The notes beneath the pieces are model-generated. The model made no database searches. It had not been told where the DNA came from and worked only from the letters and a program-made list of their open reading frames with translations. Positions 52,293 to 64,000 of a stretch of DNA of 64,000 nt are shown here, piece by piece; position 1 is the first letter of the stretch; each line of letters begins with the position of its first letter. Source of the DNA: Unio delphinus (Eukaryota; Mollusca; Bivalvia; Unionida; Unionidae). A program made the translations under genes and the position numbers. Location of the stretch: NCBI GenBank assembly GCA_029339505.1, contig JAQISU010000036.1, positions 1,766,501 to 1,830,500 of the forward strand, in the 5' to 3' direction.

Positions 52293-53011
52293 TTATTCAT
52301 CTGTAACTTCAAAGTATTCCTCAGGTAAAACGTCCTCGTCGTAATCAGCAGATTCAGTTGTCGCATAAATGTTCAAATTGAAACTACTTAGCATTGCTGT
52401 AGATGGGACAAATCCGTTGCAATATATCCCGTTGCTCTTCATATTGCTTCGAATGCGTAACAAAGCATCCATCATACCTTGCCCCATCCCGTTTCTTAAT
52501 TTCTTTTTAATCAGATTCGTTTGAGAGAAATTTCTTGCGACGGCTGCATTACTGTAAGGCAACGCCAACACACTTAAGGCGAAATATCCCAGTTGAAGAA
52601 AGTCAAAAACTCCGCACCGCAAGCGTGAATATAATTTGCTACAGTTATCCAAAACAGCTCAACTTCGTTATAACTATATTGTGGCAAAGAGATTAGACCT
52701 ATTCACATCCACTGCTGCTCCAGGTCTCCCAAGTTTCCATTATACAGAGTTAAAAAGGACAGCTTTGACAACTGCGGCTCCTGGGCATCAAAGACGACAG
52801 AAGGTGCGAGATCAGCGACAGATTCAAGCTGCTCAACATTTGCCGGCAATCTCTGACGGAGTTCCCTTAGTAGTTCCAACAGATATTGACGACCGCGCTC
52901 TTTTATTTGGTCCGCCAAAGAGCCCTCAATTTTGGAGTCGTGCAGCAGCAAGTTGAATTCAATGCCAAAGTTTTTGGTGTATCGTTTCTCGTAGTGTGAC
53001 CACTTACCCAT
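52293..53011 (-). pseudogene. hAT transposase remnant, C-terminal half
   Basis: Minus-strand frames carry the end of a hAT transposase: ERGRQYLLELLRELRQRLPA, then NVEQLESVADLAPSVVF and LGDLEQQW. After frame changes near 52640-52700 come LFWITVANYIHACGAEF and the dimerisation motif LSVLALPYSNAAVARNFSQT with KKKLRNGMGQGMMDALLRIR. At least two frame breaks and a stop (after DLEQQWM) make it non-functional; the N-terminal half with the first catalytic residue is missing. It is a possible past source of the hAT-like MITEs, but their ends were not matched to it. Confidence 0.85.
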
Positions 53012-54731
53012 ATTAAACTATAAGTGAAAGTGATATTTAGCAAATAAAGAATTAACTACTACGATTTTAACCGATTACATTTAACAATATTATAACACTG
53101 ATAAAGTGATAAAAGAGCCTCCGCCCTACAGGCTACAGTTACCAGCATAAATGGACATACATCACAATTAATTTTACTATATGTTCGCTACATATATTTC
53201 TCAGTGCTGACCTTTCAACTGTGTGACAATCAATACAAATCATATGTTAATCTAAAATACATCCAAAGATGACTTCACGGTGAAGATCTTGTCAGGGGTT
53301 CACCGGCATTTTTTTGAGCGGCTGCACTGTAAACAGAACAGCATGTACACAGAACACAGATTTCACTTCCGGATCATCACCAAGGCTTTATTACTCCATG
53401 TGTACAGTCGCCAAATTACACACTGACAACCACTCTCTCAGCTCATATTCTCAAGAATAAACAATATCCTTTAAATCCCTACCAAAAATGCATCAATAAA
53501 ACTCTTCTATCACCACCAAAATGAGAAAGGAAAAAATGTTCTAAAAATAGACAAGAACTACATTCGTGGGTTCTGAACTGGAAATAATAATTGTGATGTG
53601 ATTCCATATGTGCAGTTGATATGCTAGCTTAATTGAAATTTGGAATTAGATGCGCGCTTCGTTCTTCCGGTTCCGGAATTTTATAAATAAATGTAAGTAT
53701 GTGAGATAACATCTATGGAGATACATCGAGAGTAATGGATTCATTAAAATTTTTTAGATATCATCGTCATTAGCGCCAATTTAAAATTGAATGCGGAAAA
53801 TGTATTAGCAATTTGAAGCAGCTCAAATTACGACGACACAAATCAGAAACCAGCCCAATAAACCGACATCCGCATTATAAAATGTTATCACGCAAACAAA
53901 TTTAAAAAGGAGCCTAATTGGGCGAGAAAAAATAACGCGTATCGGGTAACTCTGTCCACATCTGGCGACGTTCGTATTTGTATTGATGGGAAAAGGAGAC
54001 TCCGCCCTAGACTGGAATCTCTGGTTTGATTGGATACGGTCTGGCCAATTCGAAAACTGCCTTGAAGTAATTATATCTTACCCGTTACTATTGGCTTGCT
54101 GCTCTCAAATAGCCCAAGACTTCTTCAAAGCTGGTGTGAACATCATGAGTGATTGCAAAACAAACAGAGGAGTCCCTTCCTGAACGGCCCGGTGATGGAA
54201 GTCCATTTAAATTTAACTTTGAACTAGCCGTTGCATAATGGACACATAACATATAGGCAATTTCGTTGTGTGCAGAAGAGGTCTAAAGTCGTAATCTTAC
54301 ACAATACGTATTGACATTATCCAGGTGTTCTGAACTACGAGTTAACTATTAAAATAATATGTGTATACAAGAAATATGAAGCATCAGCAAAATTTTGTCA
54401 CGTGACACACTTAGGTCGTAGTGACCAGCGTGTCAGACGTAAAAGGTTGGTTGTATGTTACATCCAAAACACAATTTAAGGAGAAGTTGATATAAGTTGG
54501 CAATTCCTTTCTCCAATCTGGACATTTTTAAAATCAAATTTTAAAGTGAGCAAATTAAACGTGAATGTCTTTTTTTGACAAGGACATCCCATACTTCTGT
54601 CTGTGTAATAAAACGAGTAACATTAAAATCTTGACGATGTATTTATGTATTGTTCGATTGTGCGCATAGTGGTTTCCTTGTGTCTCTCTACTCATATAAT
54701 GGCAGTTGCCTTTGGGCTTTTCTAATTTTAG
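53012..54731. other. intron sequence
   Basis: No array, exon or transposon protein recognised in 1.7 kb. Confidence 0.4.
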
Positions 54732-54884
54732 AAATAACCCCTCTGGCTCTAATGGTGATTATCGGCGATGCCATCCACAACTTTGCAGATGGTTTAGCTA
54801 TAGGTGCTGCCTTCACGGAAGGTGTCACGGTTGGAATTGCCACCACAATAGCTGTATTGTGCCACGAGCTACCACATGAATTCG
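54732..54884 (+). CDS. SLC39/ZIP exon: TM4-TM5, metal-binding helices
   Basis: Acceptor tctaattttag, donor gtaagt; one base in and one base out, fitting exons 46402 and 55521. Encodes [40 protein letters not shown] and [18 protein letters not shown] and HELPHE are the two signature motifs that build the ZIP binuclear metal centre. All key residues (H, N, D; H, E, H, E) are present, so this part is unimpaired. Confidence 0.97.
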
Positions 54885-55520
54885 GTAAGTTCGCTGTCTC
54901 TTGTATCTGAAACTATGATTTCACATTCACCGATTCGAACATTTTAAACTTTATAGTTGCTATTTGAGACAAAATTGTTTCGTATTCACGCTGACGAAAA
55001 TGCATGAAATTGATGAACCAAAAATAGTATCAATCATGGTGTTGAATTCTATTTGATTTATCACTTTGTGGATAATTATATCATATAAATGATAACATTG
55101 TTTCTGCCAGATGTTTTCTTGTGATTTACCACATGCAGATCGATTGCTATATTGCTTTTGGTAACGACTGAGAAACACAAATTTAATTTTCAGTCAATAT
55201 GAGAAATATTTTAAAAGTTTAGTTGAACACCTTTGGTTAGTATGCTAAGATTAAGTCTCTCAGGGTTTTGTTTCTAGCTTCGTTTTTCAAGTTTCATTTG
55301 ATTCTTTGTTTCCTTTTTAACTTCTGGTTTTCTTATTAACTCTATGCACATAATATATAATGTTAAAAATGCCTGGATCTAATAAACATGTATCTGTTTT
55401 CAATCTCCATGCTCGATCTTCATCAGCAAAACACTGATACGATAAAACGACTCCTTCCTTCTTTATTGAATATGTCATCATATTTGGGGAACTATCAATT
55501 GTTTGTTTTTTCTATCACAG
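54885..55520. other. intron sequence
   Basis: Nothing recognised. Confidence 0.4.
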
Positions 55521-55708
55521 GTGACTTCGCGGTACTACTGAGCTCCGGGTTCACTGTAGCCAGAGCCCTATTCTGGAATCTAATGTCCTCCCTTACAGCC
55601 CTGATGGGCTTGTATCTAGGGCTGGGAGTCTCTGTACATGACAGTACTAGGAAATGGATATTTTCTGTCACATCCGGGCTCTTTCTGTACATAGCTCTTG
55701 TAGATCTG
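55521..55708 (+). CDS. SLC39/ZIP exon: TM6-TM7
   Basis: Acceptor tctatcacag, donor gtaaat. Enters with one base and leaves at phase 0. Encodes DFAVLLSSGFTVARALFWNL, MSSLTALMGLYLGLGVSV and KWIFSVTSGLFLYIALVDL, two membrane helices. The GDFAVLLSSG and FLY(I)ALVD(L/M)LP patterns, the last completed by the next exon, are closest to ZIP4/ZIP12. The CT microsatellite begins five bases after the exon end. Confidence 0.96.
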
Positions 55709-55709
55709 G

Positions 55710-55874
<165 letters not shown>

Positions 55875-56214
55875 TGACGAGTGCATGAAACGTTCTTAAA
55901 CACATACGATTGCACGCACACACAGCATTCTATATTCTGGATGTTCTCAGTTAGATATTACAAATATATTAAAATCCAACACGACTATTGGTTTGGGTTA
56001 GGGTTCTGTAGAAGACATGAGAGACCGAACACATATTGGATACTTTTTACATTTTATGTTCTAACCTCAATCCTAGCATTTGTGTGGAATAACGTCACTG
56101 GAATTTCAGTTGTATCAAAGATATAAGAAAACAAATCGTTAATTAAATTTTGAAATTCAATATCAGGTTTTTGCAGACTATGGTACGAGTTCGTGAATAG
56201 CAATGTTCATACAT

Positions 56215-56560
56215 AATACGAGTTCTTACAACATGCCGTTGTTACCCCGAATTCATCTAATATATTGTTGATACATACTTCAAATGCATGCAATATATCT
56301 TTGATACATGCTACACGTTCAAGCAATATATCGTTGACACATACTACAAGTTCTAGCAATATATCGTTGACACATAGTACATGTTCATGCAAAATATCGT
56401 TGATACGTTGATACATGCTACAAGTTCATGCAATATATCGTTGATACATAATACAAGCTTATGCAATATATTGTTGATACATACTACAAGTTCATAAATT
56501 ACATCTTTCATAAAAACTACCAATTCAGGCAATATATCATTACATACTACGAGTTCATGC
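56215..56560. repeat. ~34-bp degenerate minisatellite
   Basis: About ten copies of ttgatacatactacaagttc with a gcaatatatcg part. Confidence 0.85.
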
Positions 56561-56611
56561 ATATTATCGTTCATACTCGGAACCACGGGCGTTTACCTAT
56601 TACTAACACCG

Positions 56612-56785
56612 CACCTGTGTCCGCATCGTTTCGAGTTTTGGACTCGACCAAAGTTGGTCTGTGAGAAAGATTGCCAGTAGTTTCCCGGTAGTCAGTGATT
56701 TTTACGGGTGGTTTCAGAGTTCTTCCTCCACCATTTATACCGGTCACCGTTTATAGTCTATCATGCACTGAAAAATGGTGTTAAA
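56612..56785 (+). mobile_element. tRNA-derived SINE, body and tail only
   Basis: Sense-strand piece matching the family from the end of the head (cacctgtgtccgcatcg, gagttttggactcg) through the body to gaaaaatggtgttaaa. The 5' box A part is missing. Confidence 0.75.
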
Positions 56786-56799
56786 TATGACATAAACGT

Positions 56800-57240
56800 T
56801 CATATATAATACGAGTTTATACACATTATCATTCATACACACACTGCTTTCAATGAGTATCATTCATACACACACTGTGTTCAATGAGTACCATTCATAC
56901 ATACACTGTGTTCAATGAGTATCATTCATTCACACACTGTGTTCAAGGGTTATCATTCATACACATACTGCATTCAATGAGTATCATTTATACACACTGT
57001 TTGAATGAATATCACTCATTTCCACACTGTGTTCAATAAGTATCATTCATTCACACATTATTTTCAAGGATTATCATTCTTACACACACTGCATTCAATG
57101 AGTATCATTCATACACACTGTGTTTGAATGAATATCATTCATTTTCACACTGCATTCAATGAATATCATTCATACACACACTGTGTTCAAGGAGTATCAT
57201 TCATACACACACTGTATTCAAGGAGTATCATTCACTCATA
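56800..57240. repeat. ~31-bp minisatellite
   Basis: About 14 copies of atcattcatacacacactgt plus gttcaatgagt, with length variants. Confidence 0.92.
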
Positions 57241-57425
57241 ATATGATTTCATGCAATACAGAAGAATACTTCATGTTATAAAAAGAAAGGCACATAGTAC
57301 ATTTTTAGTTATCCTTTTTGTTTGATGGAATTTTTGTTAATTTTTATTGTTCTCTGTTAATATTTAGTATTATCATATTCCCCATTGTTATTTGAAGTGC
57401 TATATATGTATTATCATTGTTGTTA

Positions 57426-57440
57426 TTATTATTATTATTA

Positions 57441-57497
<57 letters not shown>
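57426..57497. repeat. (ATT)n microsatellite in the last acceptor's tract
   Basis: ATT array ending six bases before the last acceptor AG, so it forms the polypyrimidine/branch region of that intron. Confidence 0.95.
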
Positions 57498-57499
<2 letters not shown>

Positions 57500-57503
57500 G
57501 CAG

Positions 57504-57635
57504 CTTCCAGATCTTCTTCACAAAAGCCGGAAAGAGAGAAGTTTTCGCATCGTAATTCAAAACAATATTGGGATGTTGATAGGCGCGGCCATTCTGATTC
57601 TCTTGGGAATATTCGAGGAGAAGATCAACCTGTAG
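57504..57635 (+). CDS. SLC39/ZIP last exon: TM8 and stop
   Basis: Acceptor ttattcgcag; phase 0. Encodes LPDLLHKSRKERSF, then the final helix IVIQNNIGMLIGAAILILLG and FEEKINL, then TAG. LP(E/D) at the start and (Y/F)EE(K/D)I near the C-terminus are family features. The stop codon lies within the first unit of the 27-bp minisatellite that forms the 3' UTR. Confidence 0.95.
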   Translation, partial: LPDLLHKSRKERSFRIVIQNNIGMLIGAAILILLGIFEEKINL

Positions 57636-57895
57636 AATTCAGTCCAATATCATCGCCTGCAGAATTCAGTCCAATATCATCACCTGTATAATTCATTCTA
57701 ATATCATCGCCTGTATAATTCATTATAATATCATCGCCGGTAGAATTCAGTCAATATCATCGCCTGTAGAATTCAGTCCAATATCATCGCCTGTAGACTT
57801 CAGTCCAATATCATCGCCTGTAGAATTCAGTCCAATATCATCGCCTGTAGACTTCAGTCCAATATCATCGCCTGTAGACTTCAGTCCAATATCAT
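57630..57895. repeat. 27-bp minisatellite starting at the stop codon
   Basis: About ten copies of gtagaattcagtccaatatc plus atcgcct. The first unit contains the TAG stop, so the array is the proximal 3' UTR. Confidence 0.93.
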
Positions 57896-58298
57896 CGCAA
57901 CTAGAGAGCTTGACGTCGTCAAATAAGATCATAGGAGAAGATAATCGATCGAGATCGTGAGAGATCATCTCACATATCAGACGTTTTTCACCTGTTACAA
58001 AGGAACTAATTCACCTGTTACAAAGGAACTAATTCACCTGTTTACTATATTGTGCTGTGTAAGCCTTGTTCTACATTGCATTGCGTAATTCTCGTTATTG
58101 GCGGAGTGGCGTAGCAACCGCCTAAGTAACCAAGTAACCACTGCATCTGTTTGGGGTGGGAGTGTGATCAGGGTGGGGGATGGGCTAATTCCCATGCAAG
58201 AACTGCTTTAGTGGGAATGGTACCCGGAATAAAATTTTGCCTGCAGGCGGGTGGGGAGAGGATATTCGAATTATTAATGCACCAATGCATTGGCTACT

Positions 58299-58302
<4 letters not shown>
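57896..58302. other. 3' flank of the SLC39 gene
   Basis: Contains a tandem duplication caaaggaactaattcacctg (57998-58042). No clear AATAAA directly after the array; the nearest similar sequence is aataaaatt at 58228. Confidence 0.45.

Positions 58303-58353
<51 letters not shown>
58303..58353. repeat. (TA)n microsatellite
   Basis: About 25 TA units. Confidence 0.97.
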
Positions 58354-58355
<2 letters not shown>

Positions 58356-58469
58356 CCAGTTGCGACAGATGCATATAAAAATGATGATACAACAGAAGAA
58401 TATTAGTACATGCTCCTGCCACAGTTTGGTATTGTTTATTAAACTCAAATTATCTTGAAACTTTGTTCA

Positions 58470-58712
58470 TGTATTATATCTGGTGATTTTCATGCGTTGT
58501 TGTTTCACTTTTATATCTGGTGATTTTCATGCTATGTTCTTTCACCTTTATATCTGGTGATTTTCATGCTATGTTCTTTCACCTTTATATCTGGTGATTT
58601 TCATGCTTGTTGTTTCACCTTTATATCTGGTGATTTTCATGCTATGTTGTTTCACCTTTATATCTGGTGATTTTCATGCTATGTTATTTCACCTTTATAT
58701 CTGGATAGGTGT
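58470..58712. repeat. 37-bp minisatellite, about 6.5 copies
   Basis: Units of tatatctggtgattttcatg plus ctatgttctttcacctt with few differences. Confidence 0.95.
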
Positions 58713-60900
58713 GCCATACTAACTAGTAAATGTAAATGCACTCTAAACCATTAGCATCAAGAATGTACACGCGCACAACGTGCACGTACATTAGCAGCCC
58801 ATGACATACATATACATTGATTCTCATGGATGGTTTATGTTTTATATTATCCCTGTCACAATTTAAATAGTAGTTCCTAGAAAATATTTCAATGAGACCC
58901 AGTTTTGAGTAGTTGCTGAATATTATTTTTTTAAAAATTGTTGTTGAAATTTCTAGCAGTTTCTCTAGGTTACAATCTTGGTATCATCAGATGTACCGCG
59001 AGAAATGTTACAAAAAGATTCACCTTTATAATCGTTGGTTGAAACTTGGGCCGGATTAAGGTTATCTGTCCATCTAGGTGGTAGTTAGTCATCTTCCCCT
59101 TAATACTGGGATTGACCCCAAAATCAAAAGCATTCGCCAGTTGCAACTTCCGCTCACGACGAGTAGTGCAGTCTCTGCAGGCCTCGCACGATTCAAACAA
59201 GTAGTTTGGAAGTTTTCTACCTCAAAACAAGTTGTAGTAGTTTCATCTTCGAAAAGGAAGTATACTTCATCTATAAAATTCCAGTTTCTTTTCTTCCTAT
59301 CGCTGATGGCAAAGCTTCCTAGCTTTCAATATGGTATCACTTTTGTCGTCTTCACAATCTCTAAGACACCTTTGACACATACCTGCACTTAATGTCGGCA
59401 CTGTAGACCCGGTAGATGATATAAAGAAAAGAGGATGCTAGAGTTCTGATTGGAGAGAGCAAAAGATGTCTTCAGTCCAGACCTGATAGACGGAATTTCA
59501 CTCATCACAGTAGAGTACTTGAGGGACAGGTTTTGTCAGTTTGGGATTAAGACAGTGAAGCTAATGTCACTTGTGCTACCTACGAAGTAGTTGGAGATGA
59601 ATGTCGAGGAGGATGTGTCACAATACTTGCAGGACTTTAGAAATAAATCACATTCCTTGTAAGGTGTCTGTAATTAGAGGCTGACATTGGGTGACACAGG
59701 CTTGAGGGCGAGAAAAGGCACACCGCGTAGAAACAGTGGGCTTCCAGATTTTTGTTTATTCGCCAACAACTGGCTACAAAACAACAGGCTAGTTGTATTC
59801 TGGAGAAAGACATGATTTCATGATTTACTTCCTTCTCATTCTCAGTCGAGTTGTCAAGAAGAACATCTCGAACTTCGTACCGTTTCAAACGTTTGGCTCA
59901 CATGTCCGGAATTAATAATCTGGTAAGAACGTGTCCCTTCCCCTCCCCCCCCCCCCCCTACGAACGATAATTGAATTAATGCAATGGTAGATTTCTTCTC
60001 TATATGGAACAATCCCTCTGCTAAGAATTCCTTCGTCTGTTGAGTTTTGCTTAATGCAACAGCTGACGTTTTTGTCGTATGTTGCTTTCTTTCATTCCGT
60101 GGTCCAGATGAAAATTGAACCTTGACCATTGTACCAACTTACAAAATCTGATTAACATGACGTTGCATCTTGAAAGCAAGAAGACCACTTTGGACTCGCA
60201 TTGTGGATACCGCTGTAAGTAAACATTAGGTAATCTCGTTTAGTTTGGATGTGTGTACAGAGGACTAGGGGATTCTTTCATGATGAGACCCAGGTGGGCA
60301 GATAACATTTATCTATTTATCTTAAATGTTTTAAACTGAAATGGCTGGATTTGCAATGTATTAGTAGTTCTCCCAATGTAATATGATCTGGTACGGAGAA
60401 AGTAGAAATCACATGGTTGTCATAGGCCCTAGGTACAGTGCCTACCTTTGCATTGTACACACCCGTTTATCATACAAGTATTATTTTATAGAAAATGAAA
60501 CACTGTCATTTACGGCATCTCATGCAACTGCTATGTCATATAGTTTTATTCATCTTTTATCTATTGATTTATTGCTTTAAAATATTTTGTTTATAGTGAA
60601 TATGTATTTAACCATGGCTTTGAAAATGAACAAAATAATATACATTTCGCAAAGAAATTCAATGACTTGTTCATTATTTGTGGCTTTAAAGGGCAGTATC
60701 ATAGAACGATTATTTTCTGATGGCTATTATGTCACAAAATAATTAAATGGCTGATGATTTCTCAATGGATTTAATTGAGTTTTGGCCCAAAGAAATTTTG
60801 ACCTAAAATGCCTTTGGAAAAAAAAAAAAAACATCTGTTAACTAAACGACAAACAGAAATGGCTGCAAAAAAATATGTCATATTTCTGTAACAACAATTG
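58713..60900. other. unassigned DNA with possible retroelement debris
   Basis: The part from 58970 to 59650 is more GC-rich and on the minus strand shows fragments with paired Cys (FESCEACRDC), but no family could be fixed. A poly-C run lies at 59946-59959 and a poly-A run at 60820-60833. Confidence 0.4.
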
Positions 60901-60904
60901 TTAA

Positions 60905-61240
60905 TATTATACTTGCTATTAATGAATATATTGATGTATTTTATGAATTTAAGTATTTTAGGAATGAATATATTGATGTATTTTATTAATGAATATATTG
61001 ATGTCCTCTATTAATGAATATATTGATGTATTTTATGAATGAATGTATTGCTTTATTTTATGAATGAATATATTGATGCATTTTATGAATGAATATATTG
61101 ATGTATTTTGTGAATGAATATATTGATGTATTTTATGAATGAATATATTGATGTATTTTATGAATGAATATATTGATGCATTTTATGAATGAATATATTG
61201 ATGTATTATATGAATGTATATATTGATGTCTTTTATTTCT
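60905..61240. repeat. 25-bp minisatellite, about 12 copies
   Basis: Units of gaatgaatatattgatgtat plus tttat; the left copies are rearranged. Confidence 0.94.
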
Positions 61241-62080
61241 TGCAATTGCATTCTGAGGAAATGTTGCTTCTATCATTTTTAAGCTATCTTAATTATTCTA
61301 CTTTTTCCTACATTTTTATTGTTTATTGGCTCGGAGTTTTTTTAATTTAGAAATCATGCATAAGTATAAAATCTAACAATCTGTAAATGTCTTAGTTTTA
61401 TTTTATTTATTTTTGTTCTGTGTATGCACTTTACATTAAAATTGGTCTTTCTGACAAATTGGATAGTTTCAGAAACTTTTCAAAAGATGAAACGTGACAG
61501 TAAGTAATTGTTTTATTTATTTGTCCTTCGTAATTACACTCGGATATCATAAATTAACTCAACTGAAGAAGGAAATAATTCGCACTTCATCTACATACTT
61601 TAAAATCAATATATAAATTCAATTCACTATACATAAGCGTGGCTGCTTCCCCACCCCACCTCGACAAATGCATACATACACCATCAAAAGACTGATAATA
61701 TACCCACTCTGTCCTTTTTAACTGTGATATCAAATAATTCATATTCAGAAATTTCAATAATCACAAGGAATAAGGATAGAGTAAACCGAACGTTGTTCAC
61801 CTACGTAAGCAAAGTCTAACCCTTGTGCTAATAGATAAATGTACACCAAAATGGGAATAATGTAGACCCTGATCTGCCATCGCGTACTAAATCAGGATCT
61901 ATAATGTATGCATAAGGTAGTCTGATTTAGTCAAATCGGCGATTATTGCGCAATCCCAAATCACGTGATTTTCTAAAAATAATATCCATACGACATCACT
62001 TGTTACCTTAACGTATCACACAATTAAAAAAAATAAGTTCTTTTTTCAAACCGATCAATTCTGTGTATGCAACCTCTCCG
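61241..62080. other. unassigned AT-rich DNA
   Basis: Nothing recognised. Confidence 0.4.
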
Positions 62081-62225
62081 GCGGCCTCGGTAGTTAGTGC
62101 GTCCACTCGAAAGCAGGAGGTCATCGGTTCGAACCCTGGCCGAGTCATACCAAAGAGTGACTGGGACCTAATGCTACACATATGTGACATGATGCACCCC
62201 AATATAAGAGACATCGAATCACCAT
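62081..62225 (+). mobile_element. second tRNA-derived SINE family, one copy
   Basis: gcggcctcggtagttagtgc (box-A-like) and cggttcgaaccctggccg (box B, intact) form a tRNA-like head of about 62 bp, followed by a non-tRNA body (actgggacctaatgctacac; gacatgatgcaccccaatat). Different from the family at 20744. It is not a tRNA gene because the acceptor stem does not close. Confidence 0.75.
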
Positions 62226-62614
62226 CGTCTGTTTCTGATATAAGTTGAAAAACTTCAAATCTATTAATGAGACTCGGAAATAATTGTTTGAGATATCCCA
62301 CACGTTTGGCGTACGAACATCGGGCAAGATGTGAGAAGAACAGATACTTACAAAATGAATGGTGTTAAAAACAAAACAGGACGAGATTTTGAAAATAATG
62401 AAATGCCTGCACTTCTAAGTTTTACTTTTGTTCCCGCAATAGTGTAATTAAATAAAAATGTTTCGAAAGTAATATCATTTTGAATTAGCTCCCATGTAGA
62501 ACTATATTCGGAACTAGTTTTGTTCACACGGCACAATTTAAAAACAGAATAAGACAAAAATCATAGGAGAAACAGTGTCGACGTTTTGATATCGCACCGC
62601 ACTGGATTTATTTG
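62226..62614. other. unassigned DNA
   Basis: Nothing recognised. Confidence 0.4.
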
Positions 62615-62800
62615 TCAACGTACTGGGTTGATATAGCAACGTACTAGGTTGACATAGCAACGTACTGGGTTGATATATAACAACGTATTGAGTTGATATA
62701 ACAACCTACTAAGTTGATATAGCAACGTACTGGGTTGATATAGTAATGTACTAGGCTAATATAGCAACGTACTGGGTTGATACAGCAACGTACTTGGTGC
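62615..62800. repeat. ~21-bp minisatellite, about eight copies
   Basis: Units of caacgtactgggttgatata with small variants. Confidence 0.92.
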
Positions 62801-64000
62801 TATTTGTTGCAATTGTATCGCCAAAATGTATGTATATTCGTGCAATACTTACTAGGTTATTTTTTAACAGAGTGGAAATGTCTGAGCAATTTTCCGATTC
62901 AATTGCGTCAGTGAGTAATGAATCACGACCATTCCATTTCAAACAGCAGACATTGCAGTCGCGTGTAATATTTGATCTGTCTGATTAACAAGTTTCGAAT
63001 ACGAAGGTTTTAGGTGGATCTGCATGCCACATCTGCGATTTGCAGGAAATATTTACATGCACACGTCTCCCACAAAAATAAAAACAAAAGTACGCACAAT
63101 TATTAAATTATTAAATGAAACTTGTAATGTTGATGCATATCATTATTTAAAAAATAAAGTGCATGGCTTTTCCTGCGTAAAACAATTCTATAGGAATGAA
63201 TAATGCTGGATACATACTGATCGTGTTCGCAAGAGCAATGGTCCCGTTACGTGCAAACAATGTGGGAAAGGTCTGCGAAGAATAAGTACATTGGGTTAGG
63301 CTCGGTGTGGTCGTAGACTACGATGGCAACTGGTATTTTTCCTCCAAGCTGCATGTGTGTTTGGGTTAATAGCGAGTTTTAAATTGAAACTGTATTGCTT
63401 AGAACATTATTACAAACATAGAATGTCATCGTTATGGTACGTGTAGCATGACAACAATAGAACATTATTACAAACATATCATGTCATCGTACCAGGTAAT
63501 ATGAAATTTCATCACCATGTAAAGGCAACTTTAATCCACAGATGCATCTTCCAGCTTGTCTCAGAAATGTTGAACGTTTTCAAAACTATCATCAACTTTC
63601 TCCAAGAACGAAAGCTAGAGCATACCAGTGAATAACTAACAAGGATGGCGAACAAACATTTGATACAGTTGTGCATGAATACTCATTTATGTACTGCGCG
63701 CCAGGTAGTTCGTCGGTATTGTAGATTGACTGGTGATGAATATCCGGATGAATTTACAAAAAATATATTGAACGGCTGGCTCTACTTTTCATGAGTAGTT
63801 GGTCTGAGTTTGTCGTTGACCGTGCTTTCCAAGTCATTTAAGCGTGGCAGGTCTACCTAAACGTCCCAACATATCACATTGTATCTTAGAATATGCGAGT
63901 AGTGAATAGGGGCACCTTAGGGACAATGGGACTTCTATGCTAAGTTTGATCATTTGCACTCTGGGACAATATGAATTTAAAATGGGGAATATTGGGTCTG
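62801..64000. other. unassigned DNA to the right edge
   Basis: A direct duplication of agaacattattacaaacata (about 63401-63421 and 63460-63480), each followed by atgtcatcg. No gene recognised. Confidence 0.4.

Noticed and set aside
58970..59200. Zinc-finger gene on the minus strand
   Set aside because: A few paired Cys in a short, broken frame; no complete domain, probably old retroelement debris.
62081..62142. tRNA gene
   Set aside because: Box A and box B are present but the acceptor stem does not pair and the sequence continues into a SINE body.

Overview
The window looks like nuclear DNA of an invertebrate animal, most likely a lophotrochozoan and probably a mollusc. That is inferred from the intron-rich host gene, the tRNA-derived SINEs, the decayed LINEs and the very high load of mini- and microsatellites; no species marker was seen. 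Two things carry the biology: one host zinc-transporter gene spread over most of the window, and a nearly intact 16 kb Polinton/Maverick-type (adintovirus-like) element inside one of its introns.

Host gene. On the + strand at least eight exons with canonical splice sites encode an SLC39 (ZIP) transporter of the LIV-1 subfamily, closest in style to ZIP4/ZIP12: 6281-6461 (Cys-rich ectodomain), 12084-12253 (first membrane helices), 16271-16379, 17235-17314, 40461-40544 (acidic/His loop), 46402-46462, 54732-54884 ([13 protein letters not shown] and HELPHE metal-site helices), 55521-55708 and 57504-57635 (last helix, stop). A weaker 5' exon candidate lies at 899-1005. Phases join cleanly everywhere except around exon 17235-17314, so at least two small exons, including the one for the rest of TM3, are missing or unrecognised.

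Mobile element, 23684-39937. It has 179/180 bp terminal inverted repeats that differ at about three positions and is flanked by a 5-bp direct repeat (ATTTA), so it is a young insertion. Left half: A32-like packaging ATPase (-), zinc ribbon plus phospholipase A2 (+), DD35E retroviral-type integrase (+), SF1 helicase with an HNH-like tail (-), family-B DNA polymerase (-), a Cys-rich protein (+) and a free-standing NUMOD/HNH homing endonuclease (+). Right half, all +: a coiled-coil protein, a small basic virion-type protein, a major capsid protein candidate, a hydrophobic core-type protein, an adenain-like protease, a fibre-like candidate, a two-TM protein and a penton/minor-capsid-like protein. 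Together these are replication, integration, packaging, capsid and maturation functions, so the element could be a virus or provirus rather than a plain transposon.

Most interesting signals. (1) The polymerase and helicase frames, and separately the zinc-ribbon and PLA2 frames, meet at perfect -1 frameshift heptamers (A AAA AAG and A AAA AAC) in the right phase on opposite strands; polymerase motif C lies only beyond the shift. A one-base under-call in both A-runs is the main alternative. (2) Nearly every gene junction of the element holds short perfect hairpins of one design, suggesting 3'-end signals. (3) Nearly every gene start has an AT-rich TATA/ATAATG box almost touching the ATG. (4) Two long inverted repeats sit in the two large non-coding gaps.

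The rest is decayed transposons (LINEs at 8708-9400, 13640-15540, 41640-44210 and 48840-51870; a hAT transposase remnant at 52293-53011; two hAT-like MITEs; six SINE pieces) and more than twenty tandem-repeat arrays. No rRNA, intact tRNA or CRISPR array was seen.
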